64,000 nt of DNA from Cyanoderma ruficeps (GCA_008694505.1 VZDJ01000301.1:7579274-7643273), one strand, 5' to 3'. Shown: positions 35,654 to 48,867, numbered from the stretch's first letter. The notes: generated by a model from the sequence alone, not told the origin. Translations and numbers: made by a program.

Positions 35654-38600
35654 CTGGGGACAGAGGGGAAAGGACAGCGTTAGGGTTCTGAACTGTCGGG
35701 ACCCTGGGCACTGAGAATTTCAGGCTCCCTGTGCTGAAAGGCGCTGACCCCCAAGGAAAAACCGCATTTGAACTGAGGCATTGGAGAAGGCTTCCAAAAT
35801 TGAGTGACAGCACTGGGATGGTGCGTGTGTAGTTTGAATAGAAGTGTGTAACATCACATCGTGGAAAACTTAGAGTTTAAGGGTTTAGAATATAGTCATA
35901 TATATAAAGCAAGATGGAGGTTATAGGGCATAGGCCAGTCCTTGTTTTTCACCTTCTTCATGGATCTGGGTGGTATCTTGTAATTAGATAGAAAAATCCT
36001 CACTGCAGGCCATGGGTGGTTGGTTATTGGGTTAAAAGTAAAGATAATTTAGGTGTCATTTCATAATTGGGCAATTCATCCTTAAAAGACCTTGTAGAGA
36101 CATAGGGACAGAACCATTTTCTACTTTGTTAGGTGGAACTCACAGCTTGTGAGACTGCACTATAGATAAGAATTAATAAACTTCTGAGTCCGAACACGAA
36201 ACACAACCTCTTGAGCATTTAGTCCCAACTCTGACAGGAAAAGAAGATAAAAAAGCAACTCAAACTGGAGGGAGTGACACCAGAGTGTCACCCTGCCATG
36301 GGACACAGGCACCTGGGGACAGAGAGGAAACCCATCCCTCCTCCCTTCCAGTCCCGTGGTGGGACTCAGAAGCAGCGGCATCAGGGCTGGGTGTGAGAGA
36401 TCTCCAAGCAGGAGGCAACGTGGGAGCCTCAGGAGTGAGAGATGGAGAGAGAACTGCAGTCTCTCTCAGGCACCAACAAGAAGGAAAAACAACTGCTGCC
36501 TGACACAACATGATATATTTATTAGAAGGGAAACAGATTTGTTCCCTAGAAAGATCTTTAAGAGGGAAAAATGAGAGTCATCCCTGAAACTGATGTTCTG
36601 GAGAGCTGCAGAATTAGGAATAGATTAGCTATGAAGCAAGGCCATGAAAACCATATGGATCAGTGAGAAAATAAAATCTGTGGACTAGTGTGAAGTGGTT
36701 TAAATCCTTATATTCACATGGACTCACGTGCTGTGTCCTTAGCCCATGTCACTCCTCATCATTGCAGTGGCTCTACTGAGTGGTCACATAAACATCACCA
36801 AAATATCCCAGCACTCTAACACAGAGTAGGGTTTATTAAATATGAGCAGAAAATGAGCAGGGACAAAATAAGCAGCAGTTAGGCATTGCTGGGGTTTTTT
36901 CATGGAAAAGGAAATGTCTTGGAGCTCCGGAAAACAGATTCTGCTTCCCTGTGGAAAATTTCTATCAAGTGATGCGGACAAACTTAGCAAGGCTCTCCAG
37001 ACATTTACTGGATTGAATAAAAATGGGACCTGAAGAGTCTGCAGGAGCGAAAACAGGGCCCTACCTAGGGACTACAGCTGGTCAAAAAATGACTCCAAGC
37101 TTCACATTTGACTTGATATTCCATAGGGGCTTTTTCCACAAAAAGCCAGGAGGCAGCTGCAGTGGTGCTGTGAGGTGACATGTGAGGGAGACAGTCCCCA
37201 CAGAGTCCCCACAACCACCGAGGGCAACGGGAGTTGATGGTGTTAATCACCTCCCAGGAGCAGGTCCTAAAACAATACTCCTTGATGGCCTGTACATCTG
37301 AGAAGAATTAATCTGTCAATATTTACTTGCCTCTGGGACAAGCTGTGCAGGACTCCATCCTTGTGGCTATCAGAGAATCAGAGCAAAACAATAACAGGAC
37401 CGTGGCAGCGTTACAGATTTCCACCGACCGTGTTAAAAGGTATCTGGAGGCAGTGTCAGAAAGTTAAGGTTGCAAGAGGGAAAAAGAAAGGGGTGAGATT
37501 AAAAATAAAATTGTTTAGTTAAAGCAGAGAACAAACTGTAGCTCCTGGCCAGTACAGCAAAAAAACCCATCCCCAAAGCTGCAGTTATTGTGAGAGAAAA
37601 TATTTTCTTATGGAAAAGAGAAGAACATTGGAAGGATGCTTATAAAGCCAGAAATAATTTTGGGCCTCCTCAAAGGAAGGGCCCCGCAGCTTTGGAAGGA
37701 ATTTTGGAGAAGGCAGGGAGGGGAGAAGAGCATTTCTCCTGCGTGTGGAGTGGTCCTGCAAACAGCTCATGAACCTCCAACTCTTTCAAACAAAAATGTA
37801 TCAGTTGGGAATCCACAAAGCATTCTAATGGGCCCCGGGAACAAAGCTGCTTTGTTGTCCGAAAAAACACAATCATCTTTTCTTTCTCTGTCAGCAGTAA
37901 ATATATATATTTTTGTCTATAGACTATAAGAGCCTTATGTCTCCAGACCCTCCCCCACAAGACAGGACCGAAGAAAACACTTGCAGTGGGGTGAGAAGAG
38001 CTCTCAGGGATGCCCACACAATGGCATCTCTTGTGCATGTGGCTCCACTACATGTAAAACCACCTTATTTTAATGCTGACAATACCAGAAAGCTGTGAAA
38101 CACAAGCCAAGCACTTTGCATGGGTTCACTTGACCTCTCTGTCCTCGGAGGCCACCAGCTGCCCTCAGTCATCAGTGACCCTGTTGCTGAGCAAGAGGAA
38201 TGCCCTGGAACAGGACTGGGTTTCATCCCTCTGCATAGATTAGGTTGGGCTGTAAATCCTTCGAGGAGATGAGAAAAGGACAGTCAGCAATTGCAATATC
38301 TCTCCATGGGCTCAAATTTTATTCTGATTGTACCACAGGGAAGGGCTGAAAAAAAGAAAAAAGGTGATTTGACAAGAAACCCAAAGAGATTGGAAAGGGA
38401 ATTTTTGGGCAAGTTTCAGGTTCAAAAATGGCTGCCTACATGGAAAAGAAGTGTAGATAGAAGTTGTTATTCCTTCTCATGTGCTAATGTCAAGAGACCC
38501 TTTGCATCTCTCTAAACAAGAAATCTTCAGACACTAGAGCTGCTGTAGCAAATAGAATCTAGCAGAAAAATAAAAGAAAGTCAGCAAAGAGAAGGAACAT

Positions 38601-41600
38601 TTTCTATTAGAGCAACCAATTTAGTTGTGAAAACAGGCCTGTTTTGTGGCACACGTGTGGAAATCCTGCCTGCTTTTTGCAGCTGCAGTGGGCAGTCTTG
38701 TAAAAGCCACCGCCTCTACCTAAAACATTCTCTCAGCACTGCATGGCATGAATGTCCTTGCTCCATCAGATTGCTGTGAATCCACTGGGACACATCCCAG
38801 CTCCCAGTGGTTCAAAGTCTTTTTTAACTGGATTTGCAGTAGCTCAGTCTGCTGAGCTGAAGCCCTTAATACTCAACATTAGAGATGTGTTGGAGTCAGA
38901 AGGACATGACAGAGACAAGAAGCACGGAGGGGGCTTAGGGAGCTGGGGGAGAGGGAACAGGATTGTTCTAACTCAAGGGACAGTGAGTCCCTGCCAAATT
39001 CCTTAACAGTAAGTTAAAGGCTTTCTGCAGAAGAAAGAATACTTTTCTTTTACATCTAAATTTAACTATTCCGAATTGCTGACTCAAAGTCACATGGATT
39101 TCTCTTTCAAAGCATTTAGTTGAAAAAAATAGATACCTTTTCTTTTTTTCTGTGTTCAAGGCAATCTTTTTATCTCGCTATCTATGGTTTTACAAGTAAA
39201 CCTCACACAGCCTTCAGAAAAAAACTCATTAACATAATTTATTTAGTACACAATGGCTTATTTTGTAGTAGCAATTCCCACTAACATATTTCATCTGTTT
39301 TCCAGTGTCTGAGTCCTTCTCCTCCACTGGGAAAATGCCCCCTTGGTTACCAGCAAGGGGTCCTCCAAATCAGTATCAACAACACAGGCTGGGCCAGGGT
39401 TTTTCCATCAACACCAACGTGTGAAATGTTTTCATACCAGCTCGGAGCGAACCTCTGCTGACGGTTGTTTTCAATCATAAATCAATTCTCTCGGTCAGAT
39501 AGGATCAAGCAAAGCCATAAACACATCAGCAGCAGAATAGCAGGGCGTGCACACAGGTTGCACTCCGGCAGCCTGCCATTATCAGTGGACAGAAAAAAAT
39601 CAATGGAATATCTGAGCCCATTGTTTTCCTGGCAATTTTTCAGCTTTTTATATATACCTATAATTTTTTTTTTTTGGCTCCATGCTGTGTTTCAACCCCT
39701 GTTTTCCCTTATAACACATTTTAGTGACAAATTGCCATGCCTTCCCTGAGCAGCAAGTGAAGTTTGCCATGGGGTCAGCTCCCCTGTTTGCATCCCCACT
39801 CACTATTTCTGCTGCATTAGAAAGTGTTTTGGGGCCATTTTCTTTTAACCAGAGCTTTGGGTGTTGCTCTCTCCTAAGAGGAAAAGTCTGGAGCCTGTGA
39901 GGTTGTGGAAACCATGAGTGAGAGTTCAGCGGCTGGAGGGTGAATAAAAACAGTGCAGGGCATGTTACTTCTAGAATACAATGGATTTTAACTCAGTATT
40001 GTATCTTTCAGGGCCTGATCCACACTTGTTAAATGCTCTGGAAGGGGGACACCTCATCTTGCAACTAACAGATCATTAATCAGCTTAAATAATGTCAAAG
40101 TCCTAAACTCTGTACATCATTCTTCTTCCAAAGGGACTGTCTTGCAGATGAGCCTGGAAAAAAATGGGCTTTGTAAATGTAAATGTGTGTTGGTTTGCTC
40201 TTTCTTTTTTTTTTTTTTTTAAAAAGAGCAACCTAGGAGCAAAAGAGCAAAAGAAGCTTATTTATTCTTCATTTGTGATCTGACAGAAAGAGCATTATTG
40301 TAATTGTGACTAAAACATTGTGACCAGGCTGCTGATCCCAGCCCAGATCATTCAGGGCATCAGTGATACCAGTAAATCATTCACTTCTAGGTGCTTCAGA
40401 GCTCACAGGGGTGAAAATCAGTAAGATCTGATCCAAATCTGGCCCAAAGAGCCTTTATCTGCCAATGTCTCCATGATACAAATGTGGGAGATGTGATCTC
40501 TCACATTTCCTTTCCTCACAGGATCTACCTCATTGGAAAACATGTTCTGAGGCGGAGGGGAACCCGGTTTATGGAGCACCACAACTCTCCATCATCCCCT
40601 CACGTCTGTTCTCCTCCCTGGTGTCTCACTGCAGCATGACTGGGATGGGATAGAGGCACACCAGACACCAAACCCTGGTGGGACACTGCAGCACAAAGGA
40701 TTTCACTTGTTCTAATACAGTGATACCCAGCCCTGTCACTGCAATTTGTCATACGTGAGCTGGTCCTGTCATCCTCTTGACCTTTGGGATTTTTAGAGAC
40801 AGTCTTCCAGCCTCCACATCTGCAGCCATGCAAGCAGGGCTGACCTGCAGCATAGTTCTCCTTGACTGGAACTAAAATCTTGTGGCTTTCATGGCAAAGT
40901 GCAGCTCTGCTGGGCCTTCCCATTCTGGGCAAGGCAAATCCATCAGAGCAGACTCTTCCAACACTAAAATTTCATCCACATGCAGAAAAACTCCACTTTT
41001 TATTTCACTTTCCCAAGCCCAAATATGTGACTAAAGGTTTCAGGGCAGGGATAAAGATCACATTCCAACATGGCTGTTCATGATTAGGAACATCCTAGGC
41101 AGGCCCTATAAAGCTGATGTTAGGACTTCCAGCTGTGCTCTTAAACTCCACGGGCACCAATAGGGCCCCTTGGACTCAACCCCTCAGATTTGGGATGTAT
41201 GCACTTGTGCTAACCACAAGGTGACAGAGGAGGGATGCCTTGCATGGCAGGAGCATCCAGAGGACACCCCTTCTGAGTGTGCAGCTATATTCAGTGCCCA
41301 CTTGAAAAAAAAGAAGAAGAAGAAGNNGAAGAAGAAGAAGAAGAAAGAAGACGGGCATGATGTCAGTGCTGGCTGCCAGTGAGCAGCAGAGCCACACAAA
41401 GAGGCCACTTTGCCTCTCCCCTCCTCCTCTGCCACGGACGGGTGAAAACAAGGCCCCGCAGGCTGTTGCTGAGATGACGAGGCCTCAAGAACATGCAGGT
41501 GTTGCATGGGGGACAATGAGCTCCACAGTCTGTGCTGCTCAAAACAATCTCCTCCACAAGCACCAAGGACGGGAAGAAATTCCCAGGGGAGCTTGGAGGC

Positions 41601-44600
41601 CGAGGGGAGGCTGGCCAGAGGGGGTTGGGCCGCACAGAGGGAGGGCATGCCAGTCCTCTTCCCATGTCTGGGCCACCTCCATGCTCCTTCCCCTGTGGTT
41701 GCCACAGGAGCAGCCCCATCCAGTCAGGGCTTCCCTTCCCACATGCCTCTGCTTGCTTTCCCTGGATGTCCAGGGAAAATCTGGAGGCTCTGCCTTCACT
41801 ATAAGTAGCTTGGAAGTTCAGACCCTTTCCCAAAAATCACTTCCACAGTGAACCAGCACAATCCATGCCTGCAGGCACTGCCTGTGTGAGATGGCCTTCC
41901 AAGAGAAGCCGTGCCTGAGGATACCACAAGGCAAAGATGGAGAGATTCACAACCCTCCCTGTAACCCTCCTTCACTCCCTGCCTCCTGTCTTTGTCCTCC
42001 CACTCCTGCCCATGCCTTTCGTCCACCCACAGGCTGCAGCCATGCTGGAGAGCTCCAGGCCCAGCCCACCCTGCACAAACCCTTCCAAAGGAGAACACGC
42101 TCAACCAGCCTGCACCGGGCAGGAGCAGGGAATGGGCTCCAGCCCTCCACAGGGGGCAGGTGCCTTACCCAGGAGGATGATGAGGATCCCTCCCAGCTGG
42201 GAACGCCGGTACTTGGCTGCCCCAGGCTCGTGGCCCATCCGGATGCAGGGCAGGACTGTTATCAGCAGGAAGATGGCGGGAAGGCCCAGGACGGAGGCGG
42301 CGATCATCAGCGCTCGACACGCTTGGACATACCCTGTGGGCAAGGCAAGGGGTGAGGATTTTATTGCTTGGCACAAGAAAAGGAACTTGGGACAAAAGCT
42401 CCTGTTTGATTAGAGCCCAAGAGTTGCACGGGAAATGGGTTGATCCCTGCGTAAACATTAAATCTTCACCAGGCATAAGGCAGTGAACACGGGATGTGCA
42501 GGCCCACAGTTTTCCAACAAACAAACAGCACTGCCCGGAAAACACGAGCTCTGCCCAGGGAGACACTGAGAAATCATGGAACTGGAATATACAGGAAGGC
42601 AAAGTAGGAGAAATTTTCTCCAGGAAAGAGTTTCCCTATATCTTTTCGTAGTGAGAGTTTGATTAAAGGACAAGAATTTAAAAATCTTCAGAATCAAATA
42701 ACAGTAATTTAAAGCCTCAAAGGCTCTCTCATCATTCAGAGGGCTGAGTAGCTGAAGACCCACGACTGANNNNNNNNNNNNNNNNNNNNGAGGATGAAGA
42801 TGAGGATGAGGATGAGGAGGGACACTCCAGGAGCTCAGCCTGGCTGTGGGGTCACAGAGGGATCCATGGCTTGAGCTGAGTCCTGGCACAGCCCTTCCTT
42901 AGGGAAGACTGCACCTTGCAGAGCTGTTTGAGCTGCCATGACCAAGGGCCACGTTACTCCTCTGGATCCCTATGGACATCAAAGGATCCCCTGGCGCTTC
43001 ATCAGCTCCCATTCCTCTCCTACCTGTCCCTGTGCACAAGGCAACAGGAAAAACAGGGACCAGGGGCTGTAAGGGTGCTGGGCAGGACCACGACATTTCT
43101 GCCACTCTGAGAGGATTTATGTATCATAATATGTGATTTTTAAAATATTCATATACAATATTTATATCTAAATTTTATAATATATATATTTTATATGTAG
43201 TGTATATATACTATACAAAAATCACATGTAAGTAAATAATACCAGGTCATTACTAGCACGCAAAAGGAAAAGGACAAATGTCAGATTTGCCCCAGTGCCT
43301 GGTGACCTCCCCCAGTTTCCAGGACAGTCTCAGCATAGTGAGTGTGCTGGTTCCCTGTCCCCTCTTATAAGCTGTCAGATGCAGACATGGAAATTCAAGA
43401 TGCTTCAACCAACATCAGCAAAGAGGGGCCTCGAGCACATCCCACTGACACACAGGTACAACACCAGGAATTTTACTGTTCCTGGAAATGCAGACACTCT
43501 GTGTATTGAATATTTCCTCGATTTTTTCACGAGGAAACTTAAAAAAAATTTACCTGAGGAGTTCAGGGCATAAGAGGACACCCTAAACAAAGGAGATGGC
43601 TGTACCCAGTGTGGATTCTGTGTAATCAATCCCAAGTAAATGAGAATACAAACAACTCATTTTAAAGACTTAGACAATGAAAGGCTCTAAATATATTTCA
43701 GCTATTGGGCACACCAAGATAAATTTCCCTCTCATGCTGAGCTGTGGGTATCAAACAGGCTACAAGCAGAAACATCTTGGTTTGTGATTTGCTTCTGCTT
43801 GAGGGGAGCTTTGCTCTCTGCTACTGCAAGACCCATTCACTTCTTCATTAAGTTGCATTCATTAATGTTTCTTTGGGGCAAAACCTTTCTCTGTCTTCTC
43901 TGCTGGATCAGATTTAACAACAGCAGCAATAAGGAAAACAAATTTACTAAAGTAAAAGTAAGCACACACAGAGAAAGGGAGAATAAGAGACTCAACATTG
44001 CTACGCACTGACACAGACCGAGCTCTGTAACAGAAAAAAATTCAGGAATTATCTTTTTAACCTCTTGTAAAATTATTTTCACAACGATTTAAACTAGTAA
44101 ATAAGGAAACATGAAAGAAGATGACAAGGAATGGTCATTTCTGCCCTGTTAGGTTTGAGAGAGGCACCTTTGACATGGTAAAGGAGTTGCAATCTAAAAC
44201 ACAGCAGAATGAAATGCTACAGAGTGAACAGGGATTGAAACTGGCAAGCTCACAAACTAAACTTATAGGGACCAGACCTCACAAGATTTTGGGAGGTTTA
44301 ATTAGCTCAAAAGATGTATTAATGCTGATTAAACACCTTGCTTAACTTTTGCTTTGCAGTGAACTAAATGAAAGTTACTATATCATTAAAAAAAACCAAG
44401 TTAAATATAGTTACATCAGTTTGCTGTGTAAAAAGTTCTGTCTTGCCTCAGAATCCGTGGGAAGCACAAGACCCTCAAGACTAATGATGATCTTCTGAAA
44501 GATTAAAAGCCATTGCAGCATTAATAATAGATGCTGGAAGATTCATTATGCTCCAAATCACTTTAAGGAATCAAACCTTAACATTTGTAATAGTTCAGCA

Positions 44601-45181
44601 TCCCCTTGAAATGCTCTATGACACCTCAGTGTGCTCTGTGTGTTTTGCAGTGCAATCCAGAGCCAAGATGTGAACAGAGCAGTGAGATTTTACTAAGAGC
44701 AATGATTAAACATTAACCAGATTTTAGTAGCCACAGAAAACACGAGACCTGGGTACGATTAAAACCAGGTGTAAATCAATAAGAATCACGTTAAGAGCCA
44801 TCATTCACCTTCTTTAGTGCACTTAATGGACCATCTCCAGGGCTGATGAAGCTGAAGGAGCTTCACCATCACCTCCTGCAGCAGCAGCAGCACCTGCACT
44901 GCTCTGGGCAAGGCTTCAGCCCTCCCTCGGGCTGGGGAGGATGGGACACACTCACCTGGCAGTATGAGGATGTCCACGAGGGGCTTGCAGTGATAGAGCC
45001 CCGTTGCCATGACACAGTCTGCCCACAGCCCCTTGGATCCCAGCTCATCCATTTTCCTGCAGGTGGTGATGGTGTAGCCGCAGGTCACCACCCAGTCGTT
45101 GGTGGCCGTGGCCACAACCACCCCGATCCACCCCACGAAACTGCAGACAAATCCAGCCAGGTGCAGGCAGGTGGCCACCAT
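35421..45181 (-). CDS. CLDN11: CLDN11, claudin-11 / oligodendrocyte-specific protein (3 exons)
   Basis: The exons, in transcript order, are 45181-44956, 42333-42169 and 35653-35421. They join in frame to 207 codons plus stop, the length I recall for mammalian claudin-11. The protein has four membrane helices (about 7-26, 82-102, 123-143 and 158-180). The claudin signature lies in the first extracellular loop: W30, GLW 51-53, C56 and C65. Basic residues KYRR (116-119) mark the intracellular loop. The C-terminus SAHV fits a PDZ ligand for ZO scaffolds. Claudin-11 forms tight-junction strands in CNS myelin, between Sertoli cells and in the stria vascularis. The start ATG (GACAGAGATGG) has purine -3 and G +4. 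The tail SSSPTHAKSAHV settles the claudin type. Confidence 0.97.
35654..42168 (-). other. CLDN11: CLDN11 intron 2
   Basis: A 6.5 kb intron without a recognisable gene. It holds a GAA microsatellite near 41.3 kb with two undetermined bases and otherwise ordinary AT-rich sequence. The open frames at 41.2-42.4 kb overlap each other on both strands and have no coding features. Confidence 0.55.
41304..41350. repeat. GAA trinucleotide microsatellite with two N
   Basis: About 14 GAA units, with undetermined bases at 41326-41327. The Ns probably mark an assembler join, so the true repeat length is uncertain. Confidence 0.9.
42169..42333 (-). CDS. CLDN11: CLDN11 exon 2 (residues 76-130 and part of 131)
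   Basis: It follows a ccccacag-type acceptor. It encodes helix 2 (ALMIAASVLGLPAIFLLITV), the cytoplasmic loop with HEPGAAKYRR and the start of helix 3 (GGILIILL). It ends at a gtaagg donor, one base into an alanine codon. Confidence 0.96.
42770..42789. other. Assembly gap (20 N)
   Basis: An exact run of 20 N followed directly by a GATGAG-type repeat. It is a scaffold gap in CLDN11 intron 1, probably caused by that repeat; real gap size unknown. Confidence 0.98.
42790..42821 (+). repeat. GATGAG simple repeat beside the gap
   Basis: Imperfect tandem units of GATGAG or GATGAA start directly at the edge of the N run, so the array probably extends into the gap. Confidence 0.85.
43120..43235. repeat. 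AT-rich segment with terminal inverted repeats
   Basis: ATGTGATTTTT (43131-43141) is matched exactly by its reverse complement AAAAATCACAT (43217-43227). About 75 bases of nearly pure A and T lie between them, themselves rich in TATA palindromes. It resembles a cruciform-prone element or the remains of a small non-autonomous DNA transposon; no target-site duplication is clear. Confidence 0.6.
44956..45181 (-). CDS. CLDN11: CLDN11 exon 1 (residues 1-75 and part of 76)
   Basis: It encodes helix 1 and nearly all of the first extracellular loop, including W30, the CGYTITTCRK segment, GLWADC (51-56) and C65. It ends ILILPG at a gtgagt donor, one base into the glycine codon. The exon is GC-rich relative to the introns. 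Confidence 0.97.
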
Positions 45182-45620
45182 CTCTGTCCTTTGGCGAGGA
45201 GAGCTGGACAGGACAGTGCCCACGGGGGTCAGCCCGGCGAGGTCCCGGCTGCTGGAGCAGGAGGGATGGGGTTTGGCAGGATGAAGTCCCTGATCAGGCT
45301 GTGCTGCAAGCCCTGGGCTGCCTCTGCCCAGCTCCCTCCCTGGGAGGGGTCAGAGCTGCCTCCAGCCCCACAGCGCATGGGAGGAGCAAGTGGGGGAGCC
45401 CCAACTTCTGCCAGAGCATCCGGAGCGTCCGAGGGGAAAGGAGGGTGTGGAGAGGAGGGGATGCGCGATCACACCCAGCCGCGCTTGAAAAACAAGCCAG
45501 AGGGGTTTATTCGAATGCAAACAGCCCGGCTATTCGAAATTTGGCGTAGAGGGAGAAAAATTGAGGCAGCGTTTGCGAGCTGAATAATCACACCGGTACC
45601 TCCTCATGGAAAGCTGAGGG
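45182..45620 (-). promoter_or_regulatory. CLDN11: Candidate CLDN11 promoter region
   Basis: About 440 bases directly upstream of the CLDN11 start codon, partly GC-rich. Two ATTCGAA copies lie at 45509-45515 and 45532-45538. A small perfect hairpin GCTTG-aaaaa-CAAGC lies at 45483-45497. No TATA box in good position was identified and the transcription start is unknown, so only the general location is supported. Confidence 0.4.
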
Positions 45621-48600
45621 GAGAAATGCGGTGGGCAGAGTTATTCAAGAGGTGGAATTGGTCGCCTCATCAAAGCCATCAGCACAGCTGCAGTAAAGGG
45701 ACAAAATCAGTCTTGGGTCTTTCCTGATGTTTCCAGTAATTGTAAAAATATAAAAGACCCATCACTGCCTTTCTCTGCTGTGCCTGAGCTTTCAGAAGTA
45801 TTAACCAACTCTCACTGACTCTTAAACACGTGTTTAACAGCACCATAGCCCCACTTTTGAATCCTCAACTTAAAACGAACTGCTTTTAACTCAGACTTTT
45901 AGTCTGAGTAAATTTATTATATTAATTTTAGATCATTTGATAAAACAGGAGCATCCCACTCCAAAATGCCAGAGGTGGAGAAACTTCACATCTTCCCGTT
46001 CTGCATCAGGACAAACAGGCAGGCAGGACATTTTCCTAACTTCGCTGTGCATTTTCACGGCACATACGTGTGTCCTCGCATGCCGACACATCCCTGAGGA
46101 TATTTCGTGGCTCTGTGTCCTCCTCCGGCGCGGCTGGTTTTGCGGAGGGAAGGTTTGGGGCGAGGCGGATGCCGCATGCCTGCAGAGACCACTAGCGGAG
46201 AGCTGTCCGCGGTGCACGGGCAGGGAAAAGGGACCAGAAAGGGACACAACAATGAATTTCATTCACTCCTGGAGCTGTCTGTGAGAAAGAAACACTGGAA
46301 ACGCCTCTCCGAGTTTAAAGTGTTAGGAGCTGAATATATCCTGCTCCTCATCCAAGGGTATTTTTTGCCATTATTTAGCAATAACAAGAACAAGAGCATC
46401 CTAAGCTTCATTTGTCACCTGCTCCTTAGACCCAAAACTCAAGGACATGAGATCACAGTTTTCTGTCAAAGCTTCACCTGAACACTGGAGCACTACAAAT
46501 ATAGTTGATTTTTTTTTTCAAGGGCAGCTTTTATAATAAATATAAATTTAATAGCTGTTTTCACATTTGTTTTATATTGTTGGTTACTCCTTGGGTTTTT
46601 TCTATACCTGGTTTATGGTATTTCTGTGAAGTCGAGCTGCCAGCTGGCCTTCCATGAAAACTCCTGATGTGATTCCACCTTCCTGCATAGCTTACCCTTC
46701 TACTGCACCCATCTCAGGTGGAGTGTGCTGTTACTGATAGCCAAACACCGATTTATGTTGTCTAGGGTTCAATTCTAGATGGATTTAATCTTCTCCTAAA
46801 AAAATATTCCTGCTTATTTATTATTCAGGGGATAAACTTGTCACCTCTTGGATGAAAGCAGTGTAGTTCCATTTCTTGGACTGGGCAATTGCATTGGGCA
46901 GATCATGTGTCACCTCCTGAATTCAAAAGGAGATCACAGATGTCATCCCAAAGCTACTTTTGGAACCATTTTTACACAGGAATAGTGCAGACACATCCTA
47001 ATGCACAATATAAGTATTTTTAAAGTATTCATTGGCATATACATCCTTCTGTAATTCAGTCTCCTACATTTTTGGTTTCCTTAACCACAAAAGTTTCTTA
47101 ACTCCACGTTTTCCTTCACAAATGTATTTATCAAGGAGTGTGCAGGAGCAAGGAGTAAATTTGGCCCTTTGGTAAGCAGCACTATTGAACAGGACACGAG
47201 CTGGCACCCACAGGGCACAGTGTGAATTATTTCATTAATGTCAATAGAGGCAGGAGACATTTAGTTTTGTCAGTATTATAAATCACATCACCCACAGTTA
47301 AGTGAATATAAGTTCATATGAGGGAACTGGACAATGATTTACAAGATCAATGAAATAAAGGACAAGAACAACTTGCCAGCTACATGCCAAATAAACAGAT
47401 ACACTTTGGGCAATAGTCTTAAAAGCTGCCTTTTTAAAAGCCAGTGCTACACAGGCATGTATTCCAGCCAGTGTGAGCTCCTTAAAAATCAGTCTTTTTA
47501 CCCTTTACTCCCAGAGTTTTTCCTTGATCCACATTGTTCTCTCTGACAAAAGACAGGCGTTGTAATTAGTCATAGCTACCCAAGCTATCAATGCCCCAGG
47601 GCTTTCCCATCCAAATGATTCACCTTGAACCTTTTCTTTACATTTTCAGCCTCATTGTTTCTTCCCTGTTTGGAAATACAGTGGTTTTAAAAAAAAGCAA
47701 GATGGGATGCAGAAATAAACAAGTTAAAGTGATACAGTCAGTTCTTAATTTTGTCCTATACTGAAGGCTGAGCTCATCATTGTAATTTCCATCTTTATCA
47801 TGGTTCTTTCTCTGTTAATCTGTAAAATACACGCAAGCCCATGGCAGCATTTAGTGTTTGCCATTATCTGAAACATCACCAGGATTTCCTATACAGGACA
47901 GCAGTTCCTTAATACAAAGTATTTTTGCACTGATTTGAGAGGAAGAAAAAATACCAAAACGTGTGTGAATATGCTTTGTCACGCATCAAGAAAAACTTCC
48001 CAGTATGAATAAAATCCCCCAGAAAATCTCCAAAACATTATTTGTAGCAGCAGTTGTATTTTACTACAATTAGGAGGGGTTTCAGTGACCAACAAAACAG
48101 TTTATTGTTGTAAGTGGTGGAAATTCAGTGTAAATTAAGGATTTGTGGAAGAACATGCAGCTCAGAGAAACTGCTCCCTCTGTTCTCCTGCATTGCTCCC
48201 TCCCTCTCCTACTAATATTTCTGCTATTTAAGCTCCCTGATGCTCCACAAAAAACGTTAAGGTGATACAATCACACAGTTTACAAAAACTAACAACTCCC
48301 GAGAGTCACTCACCATCAGCAGGAACTATTTTGTCAGCAAAGAGAGTAAAATTCTCATTCCTGGTTTTAACTTTGTATAATCTCAGCATTTAATCTGGCA
48401 ATGTGTGTGTTTTAATCTCATTTATTACTGAGCTATGGAAGGGAGTTGTGAACAACTCACGCATTGCTTGAGCAGTCAAGCAGCAACAAAGCTGGGCACC
48501 AGAGAACCTGCCAAGTATGCAAGCAGTTCTATTTTCAGGTGTAAACACCAAATTTATGCCAAGATACATAGAAAGCTTGGTGCCAATATCTTCACAGAAT

Positions 48601-48840
48601 CTTAAGAGCTTTAGAAAGTGGATCCACGGGCTTTGATCTTGTAGATTTTACTTAAAATATTTTTAGAGAAACTGGGGACCTGCTTCAGGCTGTGGGAGCT
48701 CTGCTAACAAGTTTCAGCGTAATCAGATTTTAATTTATTGTAATCAAAGCAAGGAAGGCTCTGTCTTTAGAAAAGCACTGAGTTCAACACCTTCGAAGAG
48801 CCAAGTTTAGAAGTCAGTGTTCGAAAATATGACAGAGGCA
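45620..48840. other. Intergenic DNA between CLDN11 5' end and SKIL 3' end
   Basis: Mostly AT-rich, with a short GC-rich island near 46.10-46.22 kb. No open frame in it has recognisable coding features and no CR1 tail was recognised. Confidence 0.45.
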
Positions 48841-48861
48841 AGTGTTCTGACATTACAGTTC

Positions 48862-48867
48862 TTTATT
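48862..48867 (-). terminator. SKIL: Candidate distal poly(A) signal, SKIL
   Basis: AATAAA on the minus strand (TTTATT on the plus strand), followed along the minus strand by gaactgtaatgtcagaacac and a moderately TG/T-rich stretch. It is proposed as the distal end because sequence character changes beyond it. Confidence 0.4.

Larger units (their letters stand above)
42334..44955 (-). other. CLDN11: CLDN11 intron 1
   Basis: A 2.6 kb intron holding a 20-base assembly gap, an adjacent GATGAG repeat and a strongly AT-rich inverted-repeat segment near 43.13-43.23 kb. No genes were recognised. Confidence 0.55.

Noticed and set aside
45182..45223. A possible 14-residue N-terminal extension of claudin-11
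   Set aside because: The frame is open upstream, but the codon at 45223-45221 is GTG and no upstream ATG exists in it. The start at 45181 gives the standard claudin-11 N-terminus.
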